NCBI GenBank assembly: GCA_017403065.1
Contig: JAFQOT010000011.1
Location: forward strand, 1-64,000
DNA from: Clostridia bacterium
GTDB lineage: Bacteria > Bacillota > Clostridia > Oscillospirales > Acutalibacteraceae
DNA: 64,000 bases
Direction: 5' to 3'
Shown here: piece by piece, positions 35,714 through 45,021 of the stretch
How the letters are laid out: each line of letters begins with the position of its first letter
Position numbering within the stretch: the stretch's first letter is position 1
The notes under the pieces: generated by a model
The model's database searches: none
The model's input: the letters and a program-made list of their open reading frames with translations, nothing else
What the model was told of the DNA's origin: nothing
Translations under genes and position numbers: made by a program

Positions 35714-35779
35714 AAGAATAATACTACAAAGCAATTTTATCATAAATTTATAATTATTACAATAGTAAAAATTTAAAAG

Positions 35780-35808
35780 TTGAAAAAAATATATAATACT
35801 GATATAAT
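35780..35808 (+). promoter_or_regulatory. Promoter of the long 35858-47404 gene run
   Basis: TTGAAA (35780-35785) and TATAAT (35803-35808) are spaced by 17 bases. A small hairpin GGGGCA-GTTA-TGCCC (35828-35842) lies just before the AAAGGAG ribosome-binding site. Confidence 0.75.
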
Positions 35809-35857
35809 GTAATATATTATTTAAATTGGGGCAGTTATGCCCAAAGGAGTAATGGCT

Positions 35858-36523
35858 ATGACTGAGATAAGTATAAAAAAATTATTTGAAAATATAGATG
35901 CTAAAATAGCGCCGATTTTCGAGGGCGCAGAGTATCCTTTTCAGGTTTTAGGAAAAATAGGTGATTATATCAAAGCTTTAGGTCCTACGCTTGACAGCGA
36001 GGTTTACGAAAACAAGGGCGAGAATATATGGATTGCAAAATCGGCAAAGATTGCCCCTACAGCTTTTATTAACGGACCATGTATTATAGGAGAAAATACC
36101 GAGGTAAGACATTGCGCTTTTATCAGAGGCAACGCGCTTATAGGCAATGACTGTGTGGTAGGAAATTCTACCGAGCTTAAGAATGTGGTTTTAATAGGCA
36201 AGGTACAGGTGCCTCATTATAATTATGTGGGCGATTCGATTTTAGGCTACGGCTCACATATGGGTGCTGGCTCAATTACATCTAATGTAAAATCTGATAA
36301 AACCTTGGTTACTGTAAAAATAGGCGACAAAAGGGTAGAAACAGGACTTAAAAAATTTGGCGCCTGTCTTGGCGACTTTGTCGAGGTTGGCTGTGGCTCT
36401 GTTCTTAACCCCGGAACAATTATAGGTAAAAACAGCAATATTTATCCTCTTTCTTCTGTAAGGGGCTTTGTACCCTCTAATAGTATTTACAAAAAAGCCG
36501 GCGAGGTTGCAGAAAAAATATGA
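35858..36523 (+). CDS. Left-handed beta-helix (hexapeptide) acyltransferase-like protein
   Basis: A 221-residue protein with hexapeptide repeats from about residue 60 to 200 (IAKSAKIAPTAFINGPCIIG, then VGCGSVLNPGTIIGKN). The layout resembles the acetyltransferase domain of GlmU without its uridylyltransferase domain, so a nucleotide-sugar or sugar-phosphate acetylation role is possible. A short N-terminal helix LFENIDAKIAPIFEG precedes it. Three ATGs are available; AAAGGAG at 35843-35849 fits the one at 35858. It overlaps the NUDIX gene by 4 bases. Confidence 0.8.
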   Translation: MTEISIKKLFENIDAKIAPIFEGAEYPFQVLGKIGDYIKALGPTLDSEVYENKGENIWIAKSAKIAPTAFINGPCIIGENTEVRHCAFIRGNALIGNDCVVGNSTELKNVVLIGKVQVPHYNYVGDSILGYGSHMGAGSITSNVKSDKTLVTVKIGDKRVETGLKKFGACLGDFVEVGCGSVLNPGTIIGKNSNIYPLSSVRGFVPSNSIYKKAGEVAEKI

Positions 36524-37044
36524 TAACTGAAAAGTGGGATATACTCGATAGAGAGGGCACACCTACAGGAAAAACAACCGTCAGGGGAAAATGCTTTCTT
36601 AAACAGGGCGAATATCACTTGGTTGTTCATATCTGGGTGGTTTCAAAGGATGGTAAATATTTAATTCAGCGCCGTTCTGACACGAAAAAGGTGATGTCAG
36701 GGGAATGGGCGGCAACAGGAGGCGCCGCTATTTCTGGCGAGGATTCATATCAAGCAGCTTCGAGAGAGCTTTTTGAGGAATTAGGAATTCTTATGAATAG
36801 GGATAATGTAAAAAAAGCTTTTCGCATAAGAAGAAAAAATTCCCTTGTAGACGTGTGGATGACTGTAAGCGATAAAAGGGAAGACGAGCTTGTTTTACAG
36901 GAAAGCGAGGTTGCCGATGCCAAATGGGTTACAGCCGCAACCTTAAGACAAATGATAGCGGACGGAAAATTTCACAACTACGGTAAAGAGTATTTTGATT
37001 TAATGTTTAGCGAAACCAACAAATTCCGAGGAAACTTAGTATGA
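36520..37044 (+). CDS. NUDIX hydrolase
   Basis: A 174-residue pyrophosphohydrolase of the YfcD/isopentenyl-isomerase-like branch. The Nudix box GAAISGEDSYQAASRELFEE-LGI is complete, with the metal glutamates in REL-FEEL. The N terminus (EKWDILDREGTPTGKT, then HLVVHIWV and LIQRRS) fits the group. The substrate is unknown. Overlaps of 4 bases with genes on both sides indicate one transcript. Confidence 0.9.
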   Translation: MITEKWDILDREGTPTGKTTVRGKCFLKQGEYHLVVHIWVVSKDGKYLIQRRSDTKKVMSGEWAATGGAAISGEDSYQAASRELFEELGILMNRDNVKKAFRIRRKNSLVDVWMTVSDKREDELVLQESEVADAKWVTAATLRQMIADGKFHNYGKEYFDLMFSETNKFRGNLV

Positions 37045-37961
37045 GCTATAATAACAAAAAATTAAACTGCGCCTTGTGTAAGGCATACCTTTTTGAAGAG
37101 GACGATGTGGTGTTTTGCCCCTTGTGCGGAGCGCCCCACCACAGAGATTGCTATAACAAAATAGAGCATTGCGCATTAGAGGAATTTCACGGCACAGATA
37201 ATGAATATAAACCTGAAAATGCCCAAACCGCAGAAGAAGCTTCGGAAAAAAGTAATGATGAAGCACCTAAAAGCGTATGTAAAAACTGTGGCGAGGAGTA
37301 TGATTCTTCCTTAAAAAAATGCCCTAAGTGTTCTTCGTACGATATAAATTCAGCCTTTAGTTTTGCAAATTTTGATTTTTTAGGCGGTATACCAAAGGAT
37401 TTACGTCTGGACGATGACGTCACAGCAGATGAGGCTAAAAATTTTGTTGTATCAAATACCCATAGATATATTCCTAAATTTGTTTTGCTTAATAAGAAAA
37501 ATAGAATTTCGTGGAATTGGATGGCTTTTCTTTTTCCTTGCGGATGGATGCTATCAAGAAAAATGCACAAGAAGGGCATAATTGTTGGTGTTTTAAGCAT
37601 TATAGCTTCCCTGTTTACTGCTCCGTTAAGCTTGGCTATTTATAATTTAGGCATTTCTGAAAGTAATTCCTATATTGATATGGTGTCAGCTTTAATGGAA
37701 CATATAAATGAAATCGGGCCTGCGATTTTTATTTTTGCTTTATCGGGCACAATTTTTGATTTAATAATCAGAGTAGTTTCCGGATTGTTGGGTGATTATT
37801 GGTATAAAAATTATGTTATTTCATCCATTAAAAAAATTAAGCAAAGCAGTGAAGATAAGCTTTATGATTTCCGCAAAAAAGGCGGAGTGAGCCTATCGCT
37901 GTTTCTTTTGGGAATTATGCTTGTTCAGTATATACCCTCGATTATTTTGGTCTCGATTTAG
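37041..37961 (+). CDS. Prokaryotic RING-type zinc finger plus membrane protein
   Basis: A 306-residue protein. The N-terminal zinc domain (C-x2-C...CPLCGAPHHRDCY, residues 10-37) fits the Prok-RING_1 family. A second zinc ribbon follows (CKNCGEEYDSSLKKCPKC, about 76-93). The membrane part has about four helices with a WNWMAFLFPCGWMLSRKMHKKG segment typical of DUF2628-like proteins. Its function is unknown; zinc ribbon plus membrane suggests a sensing or scaffolding role. The next gene is a paralogue in layout. Confidence 0.75.
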   Translation: MSYNNKKLNCALCKAYLFEEDDVVFCPLCGAPHHRDCYNKIEHCALEEFHGTDNEYKPENAQTAEEASEKSNDEAPKSVCKNCGEEYDSSLKKCPKCSSYDINSAFSFANFDFLGGIPKDLRLDDDVTADEAKNFVVSNTHRYIPKFVLLNKKNRISWNWMAFLFPCGWMLSRKMHKKGIIVGVLSIIASLFTAPLSLAIYNLGISESNSYIDMVSALMEHINEIGPAIFIFALSGTIFDLIIRVVSGLLGDYWYKNYVISSIKKIKQSSEDKLYDFRKKGGVSLSLFLLGIMLVQYIPSIILVSI

Positions 37962-37973
37962 GAGGTTTTGACA

Positions 37974-38762
37974 ATGAATAATATTTGCAGTAAATGTAAC
38001 ACTCAAAACGAGCCTGAATACACCTATTGTAAAAACTGCGGTACGCCGCTTAAACAAGAGACTGATACTCAGGAAAAAAAGGCGTATAGTCAAGCCGAAT
38101 CTTTTAATAACCAAGGTGTTGAAACGGAATATAAAATGGGTCACACACAGGGTATTGATAATGAAGAAATCGCCGCATTTATCGGCAAAAAGTCTAATGA
38201 AATTTTGCCTAAATTTATAAAGATGGAGATTACAAACACCAAAACATCTTGGTGTTGGCCTGTTGCGATTTTGGGCTTTTTATTAGGTCCTTTAGGCGCG
38301 GCTATCTGGTTTTTCTACAGAAAAATGTATAAGCCCGCTTTTGTACTATCGGTTGTAGGTATATTGATTAACATTATAGTTACAGTGCTTACTTTGGGTG
38401 ATACGGCGGCATGGGCTGATATTATTTCATCATCCTTGGCATCGGGAGATATAAACGACATATTAAATTCAAGTCAGAACATTTTGCAGTCTGTACCGTC
38501 ACTTATTGCCGATTTTATTGAGGAAATTGTAAATATAGCTACCTTTGTGGTTACGGGTATTTACGGATATTATATTTATAAAAATCATTGTATAAAAAAG
38601 ATTAAAGAATTTAAAATGTATCAGGCAGACCCTATGCATTACAGATTGGGTATATCCGCTTTAGGCGGAACTTCAGGAGGAATGTTAGCATTAGGTATTG
38701 CTATCTTAATGCTTTCAGAATACATAACATCATTTATTAAAGCGATTATTGCTATTTTTTAG
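37974..38762 (+). CDS. Zinc-ribbon membrane protein (DUF2628-like)
   Basis: A 262-residue protein with one N-terminal zinc ribbon (CSKCNTQNEPEYTYCKNCG, residues 5-23), a charged linker and four hydrophobic segments. The WCWPVAILGFLLGPLGAAIW-then-FFYRKMYKPAF region parallels the WNWMAFLFPCGWM-RKMHKKG region of the preceding protein. The two appear to be duplicated and diverged. GGAGG before the ATG at 37974 rules out the upstream in-frame TTG. The function is unknown. Confidence 0.75.
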   Translation: MNNICSKCNTQNEPEYTYCKNCGTPLKQETDTQEKKAYSQAESFNNQGVETEYKMGHTQGIDNEEIAAFIGKKSNEILPKFIKMEITNTKTSWCWPVAILGFLLGPLGAAIWFFYRKMYKPAFVLSVVGILINIIVTVLTLGDTAAWADIISSSLASGDINDILNSSQNILQSVPSLIADFIEEIVNIATFVVTGIYGYYIYKNHCIKKIKEFKMYQADPMHYRLGISALGGTSGGMLALGIAILMLSEYITSFIKAIIAIF

Positions 38763-38774
38763 GGGGTAAAAATT

Positions 38775-39644
38775 ATGAAAATCAGAAAGGCTATTATACC
38801 AGCAGCAGGCTTAGGAACCCGTGTTTTGCCGGCATCAAAGGCTATGCCGAAGGAGATGCTGCCTATAGTTGATAAGCCGGCAATTCAGTATATTGTTGAG
38901 GAAGCTACAAAGGCAGGAATTACAGATATTTTAGTAATAACAAACCGTGGCAAAGGCATAATCGAGGACCACTTTGATTATTCTGTTGAGCTTGAGAGTG
39001 TTCTCGAAAAACGCGGCAAGACCGATGTTCTTGAAAATGTTAAAGCTCCCGCAAAGCTTGCAAATATTTATTATATACGTCAAAAGGAAACCAAGGGTCT
39101 TGGCGATGCAGTTTTACGCGCCAAAAAATTCGTAGGTGACGAACCCTTTGCTGTTCTTTACGGCGATGATGTAATTATTGGCGAAACACCCGCTATCAGC
39201 GAGCTTTGTGAGGCTTATGAAAAGTATAATAAGAGTGTTGTAGGTATTAAAGAGGTATCTGATGAAGCAATAGTTAAATATTCATCATTAAAAGTTGAAA
39301 AGCTTGATGAAAACACCTACGGCGTAAGCGATATGATAGAAAAGCCTTCTTTAGAAGAAAAGTTCTCTAATTTCTCTGTTTTGGGACGTTGCGTTTTAGA
39401 CAGCGAAATTTTCGATATTTTAGAGAGAACACCTCTTGGAGCAGGCGGCGAGCTTCAGCTTACCGATGCTATGAAGGAAATCGCTGTTAAAAAGGGTATG
39501 ATAGGTGTAGACTTCAGCGGTAAGAGATACGATATGGGTAATAAATTCGGTATTTTGCAAGCCAATATCGAGGTTGGTTTAAAGCACCCTGAGGTAGCTG
39601 ATGAGCTAAAGCAATACATAAAAGAACTTGCTGACAAAATATGA
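38775..39644 (+). CDS. galU: UTP-glucose-1-phosphate uridylyltransferase
   Basis: A 289-residue enzyme that makes UDP-glucose for glycolipid, teichoic acid and polysaccharide synthesis. The nucleotide loop AAGLGTRVLPASKAMPKEML, the DKPAIQYIVEEA segment and GLGDAVLRAKKFVGD are characteristic. The metal aspartate is in LYGDDVI. Strong GGGGG ribosome-binding site. It overlaps the following HAD gene by 4 bases. Confidence 0.96.
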   Translation: MKIRKAIIPAAGLGTRVLPASKAMPKEMLPIVDKPAIQYIVEEATKAGITDILVITNRGKGIIEDHFDYSVELESVLEKRGKTDVLENVKAPAKLANIYYIRQKETKGLGDAVLRAKKFVGDEPFAVLYGDDVIIGETPAISELCEAYEKYNKSVVGIKEVSDEAIVKYSSLKVEKLDENTYGVSDMIEKPSLEEKFSNFSVLGRCVLDSEIFDILERTPLGAGGELQLTDAMKEIAVKKGMIGVDFSGKRYDMGNKFGILQANIEVGLKHPEVADELKQYIKELADKI

Positions 39645-40318
39645 GCTACAAAGTTCTGTTTTTAGATTTAGATAATACAATTTTAGATTTTAATAAAGCA
39701 GAAGAAAATGCTATAAAAAGGGTCTTAAAAAAATATGATTTGCCCTGCGATAAAGAAGCTTGTGAAGCCTATTCCCGTATAAACCGCAGCTTTTGGGAGC
39801 GGTTTGAAAAAAAAGAAATCAAACGGGAAGAAATTTTCGAGGGCAGATTTAAAACCCTTTTGTCTTGTTTTAATGAAGAAAGAAATACTAAAGCCATAGC
39901 AGATGATTACTGCCGTTTTTTGTCAGAGGGATATTTTACCGTTGATGGCGCTATAGATATTCTTAGCTACCTTAAAAACAGAGGGTACTATCTATGCGCT
40001 ACTACAAACGGCGCTGCCTCTACTCAATACAGCAGAATTGAAAATTCGGGGATAAAGCCCTTTTTTGATGAAATTTTTGTATCTGAGGAAACAGGCTTTC
40101 AAAAACCTGAAAGGCAGTATTTTGATTTTGTACTGAAAAATATTCCTGAAAAAGACAGGTCGCAGGTTCTTATAATAGGCGACAGTCAAAGCTCAGATAT
40201 TTTGGGTGGTATAAATTCAGGAATTGATACCTGTTGGTTTAATCCCGATGGGTTAAAGCCAAAGTATAAATCTAAGTTTGAGATTAAAGCATTAGAGGAA
40301 TTAAGAAATATATTATAA
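39641..40318 (+). CDS. HAD-family pyrimidine nucleotidase, YjjG type
   Basis: A 225-residue HAD phosphatase. Motif I FLDLDNTILDF holds the nucleophile and acid aspartates, motif II is CATTNGAAS, the lysine lies in GFQKP, and motif IV is GDSQSSDILGG. The pattern GFQKPERQYFDFVLKNI and the length fit YjjG nucleotidases, which clear non-canonical pyrimidine nucleotides. The helical cap spans about residues 15-95. It is embedded in the long operon. Confidence 0.88.
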   Translation: MSYKVLFLDLDNTILDFNKAEENAIKRVLKKYDLPCDKEACEAYSRINRSFWERFEKKEIKREEIFEGRFKTLLSCFNEERNTKAIADDYCRFLSEGYFTVDGAIDILSYLKNRGYYLCATTNGAASTQYSRIENSGIKPFFDEIFVSEETGFQKPERQYFDFVLKNIPEKDRSQVLIIGDSQSSDILGGINSGIDTCWFNPDGLKPKYKSKFEIKALEELRNIL

Positions 40319-40330
40319 GGGGTCAGCAAT

Positions 40331-41857
40331 TTGTTTTCACGTATTAAGGGAATTGGAATTTTCGGTATAGATTCCTATTTAATCGAAATTGAAGCTGATG
40401 TGTCTAACGGGTTGCCTGCCTTTGATATTGTAGGCTTGCCTGATACTGCGGTTAAAGAATCACGTGACAGAGTTCGTTCTGCAATTAAAAATTGCGGGTA
40501 TAAATTTCCTGTGGGAAGAATCACTGTGAATTTAGCCCCTGCAGACCGTAAAAAAGAGGGCGCAATTTATGATTTACCTGTGCTTATCGCTATTTTAAAG
40601 GCATCGGGTCAGTTAAAGGCTGAAACCGAAGATTCTATAATAATAGGCGAGGTTGCGCTTGACGGTAAAATCAGAAGCGTAAACGGCGTTTTAGCTATTG
40701 CAATTACTGCAAGACAAAACGGGATAAAAAATCTTTTTGTGCCCTTATTAAATGCGGGTGAGGCTGCTGTTGTAGACGGTATAAATGTTTACGGCGTTGA
40801 TAATTTGAATCAGCTTATTGCTCACCTTAAGGGCGAAAAGCTAATAGAAGCTGTAGCTAAAACCGAAATAAAGGAATTAAAGTCTTTTGATGTTTTAGAC
40901 TTTAGTGATGTAAAGGGTCAAATTGCAGCTAAAAAAGCCTTAGAGGTTGCAGCCGCAGGCGGACATAATATTTTGCTTATAGGGCCTCCGGGCGCGGGTA
41001 AAAGTATGTTAGCAAAAAGATTGCCTACCATTTTGCCCCAAATGACCTTTGAGGAATCTATTGAGACTACAAAAATACATTCAGTTGCAGGTGTTTTGGA
41101 TAAAGAACGCCCTTTTGTAACCCAGAGACCGTTTAGGGCGCCTCATCATACAGTATCCTCTGCAGGTATTTCAGGGGGAGGCACTATACCTAAACCGGGC
41201 GAAATTTCCTTAGCCCATAACGGCGTGCTGTTTTTAGATGAATTACCCGAATTTAAAAGAGATGTTATGGAGGCGTTGCGTCAGCCCTTAGAGGATGGAC
41301 GTGTCACCATTTCTCGTGTAGCGGGCTCACTTACATATCCAAGCTCTATAATGCTGGTTGCGGCGATGAATCCCTGTCCTTGCGGATTTTTCGGGCATCC
41401 TACAAAAGAGTGTAGCTGCAGTCAGAATGCGGTTCATAAATATCTTAACCGTATTTCAGGGCCTATGCTTGACAGACTTGATTTGCACGTAGAGGTGCCG
41501 CCTGTTGATTATAATTCCTTAAGCTCTGATATAAAGGAAGAAAGCTCAGAGGAAATACGCAACAGAGTGAATAGGGCACGCAAAATTCAGCAAGAGCGTT
41601 ATAAGGGCACAGGGGTTACCTGTAATGCGCGGCTTACACCGTCTATGCTTAAAAAATACTGTGTAATGACTGAGGATGCTTCGAAATATCTTCAGCTTTC
41701 CTTTGATAGACTCGGTATGTCTGCCAGAGCCTATGACCGTATTTTAAAGGTGTCCAGAACGGTTGCCGATTTAGATGGCAGTGATATTATAGAAAAAAGT
41801 CATATTTTCACGGCTATTTCTTTCAGAAGTCTTGACAGAAAATATTGGGGAGCATAA
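40331..41857 (+). CDS. comM: YifB/ComM family Mg-chelatase-like AAA ATPase
   Basis: A 508-residue hexameric AAA+ protein. The N-terminal ChlI-like domain (VEIEADVSNGLPAFDIVGLPD-like) precedes Walker A GPPGAGKS near residues 218-225 and Walker B LFLDELPEF. A zinc-like CPCGFFGHPTKECSC segment and a C-terminal Mg_chelatase domain follow. In Vibrio and Haemophilus ComM drives branch migration during transformation. Here it lies directly next to comEC. The TTG start is preceded by GGGG. Confidence 0.92.
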   Translation: MFSRIKGIGIFGIDSYLIEIEADVSNGLPAFDIVGLPDTAVKESRDRVRSAIKNCGYKFPVGRITVNLAPADRKKEGAIYDLPVLIAILKASGQLKAETEDSIIIGEVALDGKIRSVNGVLAIAITARQNGIKNLFVPLLNAGEAAVVDGINVYGVDNLNQLIAHLKGEKLIEAVAKTEIKELKSFDVLDFSDVKGQIAAKKALEVAAAGGHNILLIGPPGAGKSMLAKRLPTILPQMTFEESIETTKIHSVAGVLDKERPFVTQRPFRAPHHTVSSAGISGGGTIPKPGEISLAHNGVLFLDELPEFKRDVMEALRQPLEDGRVTISRVAGSLTYPSSIMLVAAMNPCPCGFFGHPTKECSCSQNAVHKYLNRISGPMLDRLDLHVEVPPVDYNSLSSDIKEESSEEIRNRVNRARKIQQERYKGTGVTCNARLTPSMLKKYCVMTEDASKYLQLSFDRLGMSARAYDRILKVSRTVADLDGSDIIEKSHIFTAISFRSLDRKYWGA

Positions 41858-41868
41858 AACAAAAAACA

Positions 41869-43386
41869 ATGTTAAGGGATTACTTGTTCAAAAGACCTAT
41901 GCTGTTATGCGGTATAATTTGCAGTATAATCTCAGCATTAGGCTTTATCTCAAAATCTTTTATTGTAATTTTCGCCTTACCATTACCAATTCTAATTGGG
42001 TTAATTATTTATAAAGAAGCTGATGCAAAATTTCTTTTTACATCAGCTTTGATTTTTGCATTTTGTTTAAATATGCTTTTAACAATAAATAAAATAGAAA
42101 ACCTTAAAACTTACGCAGGAACAGAGCAAAGAGCAGAAATGGTTGTTTTAAACGTAAGCTATAAATCAGACGAATATTATAAATCTGATGTTGAAGTTAT
42201 GAAAAGCGACGATTTGCCCAAAGGAACCAAGCTGTCAGTATTTTACGAGCCTGAAAGCTTAGAGGTTGGAAAAAGAATTTCTGCAAATATAAAAATCAAG
42301 GATATTCAAAGCAATAGTTCTAAGAAAATGAATTATTGCAATGAAATATATCTATCGGCTAATATGAGTGATATACAGGTTATAGACAGTAACGGAGATT
42401 TTGTCTTGATGACTGCCGAAAGGATAAAGGCTTATATTAAAAACACCTTGTTTAAGTATATGGATTATAGCGAGGCGGCAACCCTTTGCGCTCTGATTTT
42501 CGGTGAGAGGGAGTATTTTACTGATGAGTTTTACAACTATGTTAAGGCGGCTGGTGTCAGTCATATAATGGTTGTATCGGGAATGCATCTTGCTATATTT
42601 GTTATGTTTTTTGTTAAAATCTGCGAAAGACTGTTTTATAACAAGTATATAAAGGCTTTTATAATATTTTTGGTTGTAATATTGCTGTCGGTGCTTTGCG
42701 GTTTTACAATGTCAATACTAAGAGCGGGATTTACATATATCATAATGGCTTTGGGAATAATGCTTGACCGCAGAGGCAATGCGGAAAATACCTTGGGCGC
42801 GGCAATGACTGTGATTTTAATGCTTTCTCCCTTTGCTGTTTTCAGTGTATCTTTACAACTATCAATGCTTTCGACCTTTGGCATACTCGCGGTGGCTTTA
42901 CCCATAATTAAAGCTTTGGAAAATAATGATGTTTTTAAAATAGGATTTGTTAAAACGGTTATTTCAAGTATAATTATATCATTAAGCGCTATGCTTTTGA
43001 CTCTGCCTGTTACAATTTATGTTTTTGGATATGTTTCTACCGTATCGGTCCTTGCAAATTTATTGATTTCATCTGCTGTAACCTTTGTGATATGCCTTGC
43101 TTTAATAGGACTTATTTTAAATTTGGTAATACCTTTAATATCTCCGCCTGTGTTTTATTTAACTCAGGTTATAACCGATTACATAAATACTGTTATTGAA
43201 AAGCTTGGCAGTAAGGATTATGCAACTATGGAAATTCCAAAAAGAATGGTATATTTATCCCTTTTAGCTGTATTTACTGTCTTTTGGACATTGCTTTGTT
43301 GTAAAAGAAGAAAAAATGTGTTAAAATTAAATCAAATGAAGGAAAAAATCGTAAAGGAAGGCGGTGGCAAGCTTAAATGGCATTGA
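41869..43386 (+). CDS. comEC: ComEC/Rec2-type DNA uptake channel, short form
   Basis: A 505-residue polytopic membrane protein. An N-terminal DUF4131-like part has two hydrophobic helices and an OB-like soluble region, and the Competence domain starts near YVKAAGVSHIMVVSGMHLAIF. It ends after the last helices with a short basic tail. The C-terminal metallo-beta-lactamase nuclease domain of full ComEC (about 750 residues) is absent. The ATG at 41869 is chosen, though an in-frame TTG (41845) overlaps comM. It overlaps holA by 10 bases. Confidence 0.88.
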   Translation: MLRDYLFKRPMLLCGIICSIISALGFISKSFIVIFALPLPILIGLIIYKEADAKFLFTSALIFAFCLNMLLTINKIENLKTYAGTEQRAEMVVLNVSYKSDEYYKSDVEVMKSDDLPKGTKLSVFYEPESLEVGKRISANIKIKDIQSNSSKKMNYCNEIYLSANMSDIQVIDSNGDFVLMTAERIKAYIKNTLFKYMDYSEAATLCALIFGEREYFTDEFYNYVKAAGVSHIMVVSGMHLAIFVMFFVKICERLFYNKYIKAFIIFLVVILLSVLCGFTMSILRAGFTYIIMALGIMLDRRGNAENTLGAAMTVILMLSPFAVFSVSLQLSMLSTFGILAVALPIIKALENNDVFKIGFVKTVISSIIISLSAMLLTLPVTIYVFGYVSTVSVLANLLISSAVTFVICLALIGLILNLVIPLISPPVFYLTQVITDYINTVIEKLGSKDYATMEIPKRMVYLSLLAVFTVFWTLLCCKRRKNVLKLNQMKEKIVKEGGGKLKWH

Positions 43387-44426
43387 TTTATGAAGACCAA
43401 TTAAAACGAAAATTAAAGGAAGGTCTTTCTAAGGTTTATGTGCTTTTCGGTGAAGACGGTTTTTTAAAAAAGACCTATACTGAAAAAATCAGCAAGCTTG
43501 CTTGTGACACAGATGATGTATTCAACTACCTTAAGTTAGGTGACGGCTGTGATTTGCAGAATGCCTATGACTTTATTTTACAGCTTCCCTTTATGAGTGA
43601 CAAAAAGTGCCTCGTTTTGTGGGATTATGATTTTGAAGAATGTTCTAAAACTGATTTTGAAAGGCTTTGCGCGCTTATTTCAGAGGTGCCTGACGATGCA
43701 GTTTTAATTCTTTACTTTGATAGCGTTCAGGTTAACTTTCCTAAATCCTCAAGGTTTAAAAAAATAGTCGATACTGCGGGTAAAAACGGCGGACTTGCAG
43801 TAAGGCTTGACCATAAAAAGACGCACGAGCTTATTAAAATATTAACCGACGGCGCGAAAAAAAGGGGCTGTAGTCTTGACTCTAATACAGCAAAATATTT
43901 AATCCAAACTGCAGGTGAGGATATAAATGTTTTAAGAAACGAGCTTGATAAGCTTTGCGCCTTTGTAAAGGGAGGCGTTATTGACAACAAAACGGTTGAT
44001 AATGTGTCGGTTAAAACCGTAGAATCGTCTGTGTACAGGCTTGCAGGATATATTTTACAGTCAGATATAAACAAGGCTTTTTCTATACTTGACGAGCTTG
44101 TTTTTATGCGGATTGAGCCCTTTATTATTCTCTATTCAATATCTTCTGTTTATGTTGATATGTACAGGGTGTTTCAGGGTGCAAGAAAAGGAATTGATAT
44201 TTCTCAGATCGCTAATGATTTTTCCTACGGCAAGAGGGATTTTGTATTAGAACAGGCATCTTATAATTTAAGACGAATGGACGAAAATAAACTAACCCTA
44301 AGCCTTGAGGCAATAGTAGATGCTGACTCAAAGCTTAAATCCTTTGGGGCAGACAGTAAAATTGTTCTTCAACAGTTGATTGTCAAGCTTATATATATTA
44401 TTGCAAAGGGTGAGTCGGTTGATTAA
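43377..44426 (+). CDS. holA: DNA polymerase III delta subunit
   Basis: A 349-residue clamp-loader subunit. KVYVLFGEDGFLKKTY near the start and the AAA+-like architecture without a working Walker A are typical of HolA. The IFLD-like LVLWDYDF and the C-terminal LKSFGADSKIVLQQLIVKL match the family end. comEC-holA is the standard Firmicute order. It shares 8 bases with the next gene. Confidence 0.9.
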   Translation: MALIYEDQLKRKLKEGLSKVYVLFGEDGFLKKTYTEKISKLACDTDDVFNYLKLGDGCDLQNAYDFILQLPFMSDKKCLVLWDYDFEECSKTDFERLCALISEVPDDAVLILYFDSVQVNFPKSSRFKKIVDTAGKNGGLAVRLDHKKTHELIKILTDGAKKRGCSLDSNTAKYLIQTAGEDINVLRNELDKLCAFVKGGVIDNKTVDNVSVKTVESSVYRLAGYILQSDINKAFSILDELVFMRIEPFIILYSISSVYVDMYRVFQGARKGIDISQIANDFSYGKRDFVLEQASYNLRRMDENKLTLSLEAIVDADSKLKSFGADSKIVLQQLIVKLIYIIAKGESVD

Positions 44427-45021
44427 GCTTGATATGCCTATTGTTGTGGAGGGCAAATATGACAAAATCACCCTTGAAAACGTGGTTGATACTCTTATCA
44501 TCGCTACAGACGGCTTCACGATTTTTAAAAATGAGGAAAAACGGCAGATGCTAAGAGCCTTAGCCCAAAGGAATGGTATTATTGTTATGACCGACAGCGA
44601 TAGCGCAGGGAATTTAATAAGGGGCTATATTAAAAAAATCGTAGGCGACAGCAGAATTATAAACGTTTATATACCCAGAATACAGGGCAAGGAAAAAAGA
44701 AAGAAAACCGCAGGCAAAGAGGGCGTTTTAGGTCTTGAGGGTATGAGTCGGGAAGTCATCGAAAATTGCCTTAAGGTAAGCGGCGTGGGTATTAAAAATA
44801 CTACTCAAAATTCTAAAAAAATTCAGAAGCTGGATTTATTTAAAGCGGGTCTTTCGGGGCGCGAGCAAAGCAGTGAAAAGCGAAAAAAACTGCTTAAATA
44901 CCTTGAATTACCTACAAATTTATCACCAAATGCAATGCTTGATATACTTAATACTATTTATACCTATGACGAATTTTCAGAGGTGATTGAAAAATGGCAA
45001 ACCGAGGAAACGGAAAGCTAA
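44419..45021 (+). CDS. rnmV: Toprim-DUF4093 protein, ribonuclease M5-like
   Basis: A 200-residue protein with an N-terminal Toprim domain (PIVVEGKYDK, then MTDSDSAG) and the C-terminal DUF4093, the layout of ribonuclease M5, which matures 5S rRNA. The 5S gene is not in this window, and the rRNA operon at the left edge lacks one after 23S. The TTG at 44419 has AAAGGG nine bases upstream; a GTG at 44410 is an alternative. It overlaps holA and the WYL gene. Confidence 0.85.
   Translation: MIKLDMPIVVEGKYDKITLENVVDTLIIATDGFTIFKNEEKRQMLRALAQRNGIIVMTDSDSAGNLIRGYIKKIVGDSRIINVYIPRIQGKEKRKKTAGKEGVLGLEGMSREVIENCLKVSGVGIKNTTQNSKKIQKLDLFKAGLSGREQSSEKRKKLLKYLELPTNLSPNAMLDILNTIYTYDEFSEVIEKWQTEETES

Noticed and set aside
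36605..36620. A third copy of the GCGAATATCAC linker motif
   Set aside because: It lies inside the NUDIX coding sequence with no palindromes around it, so it is a chance match.
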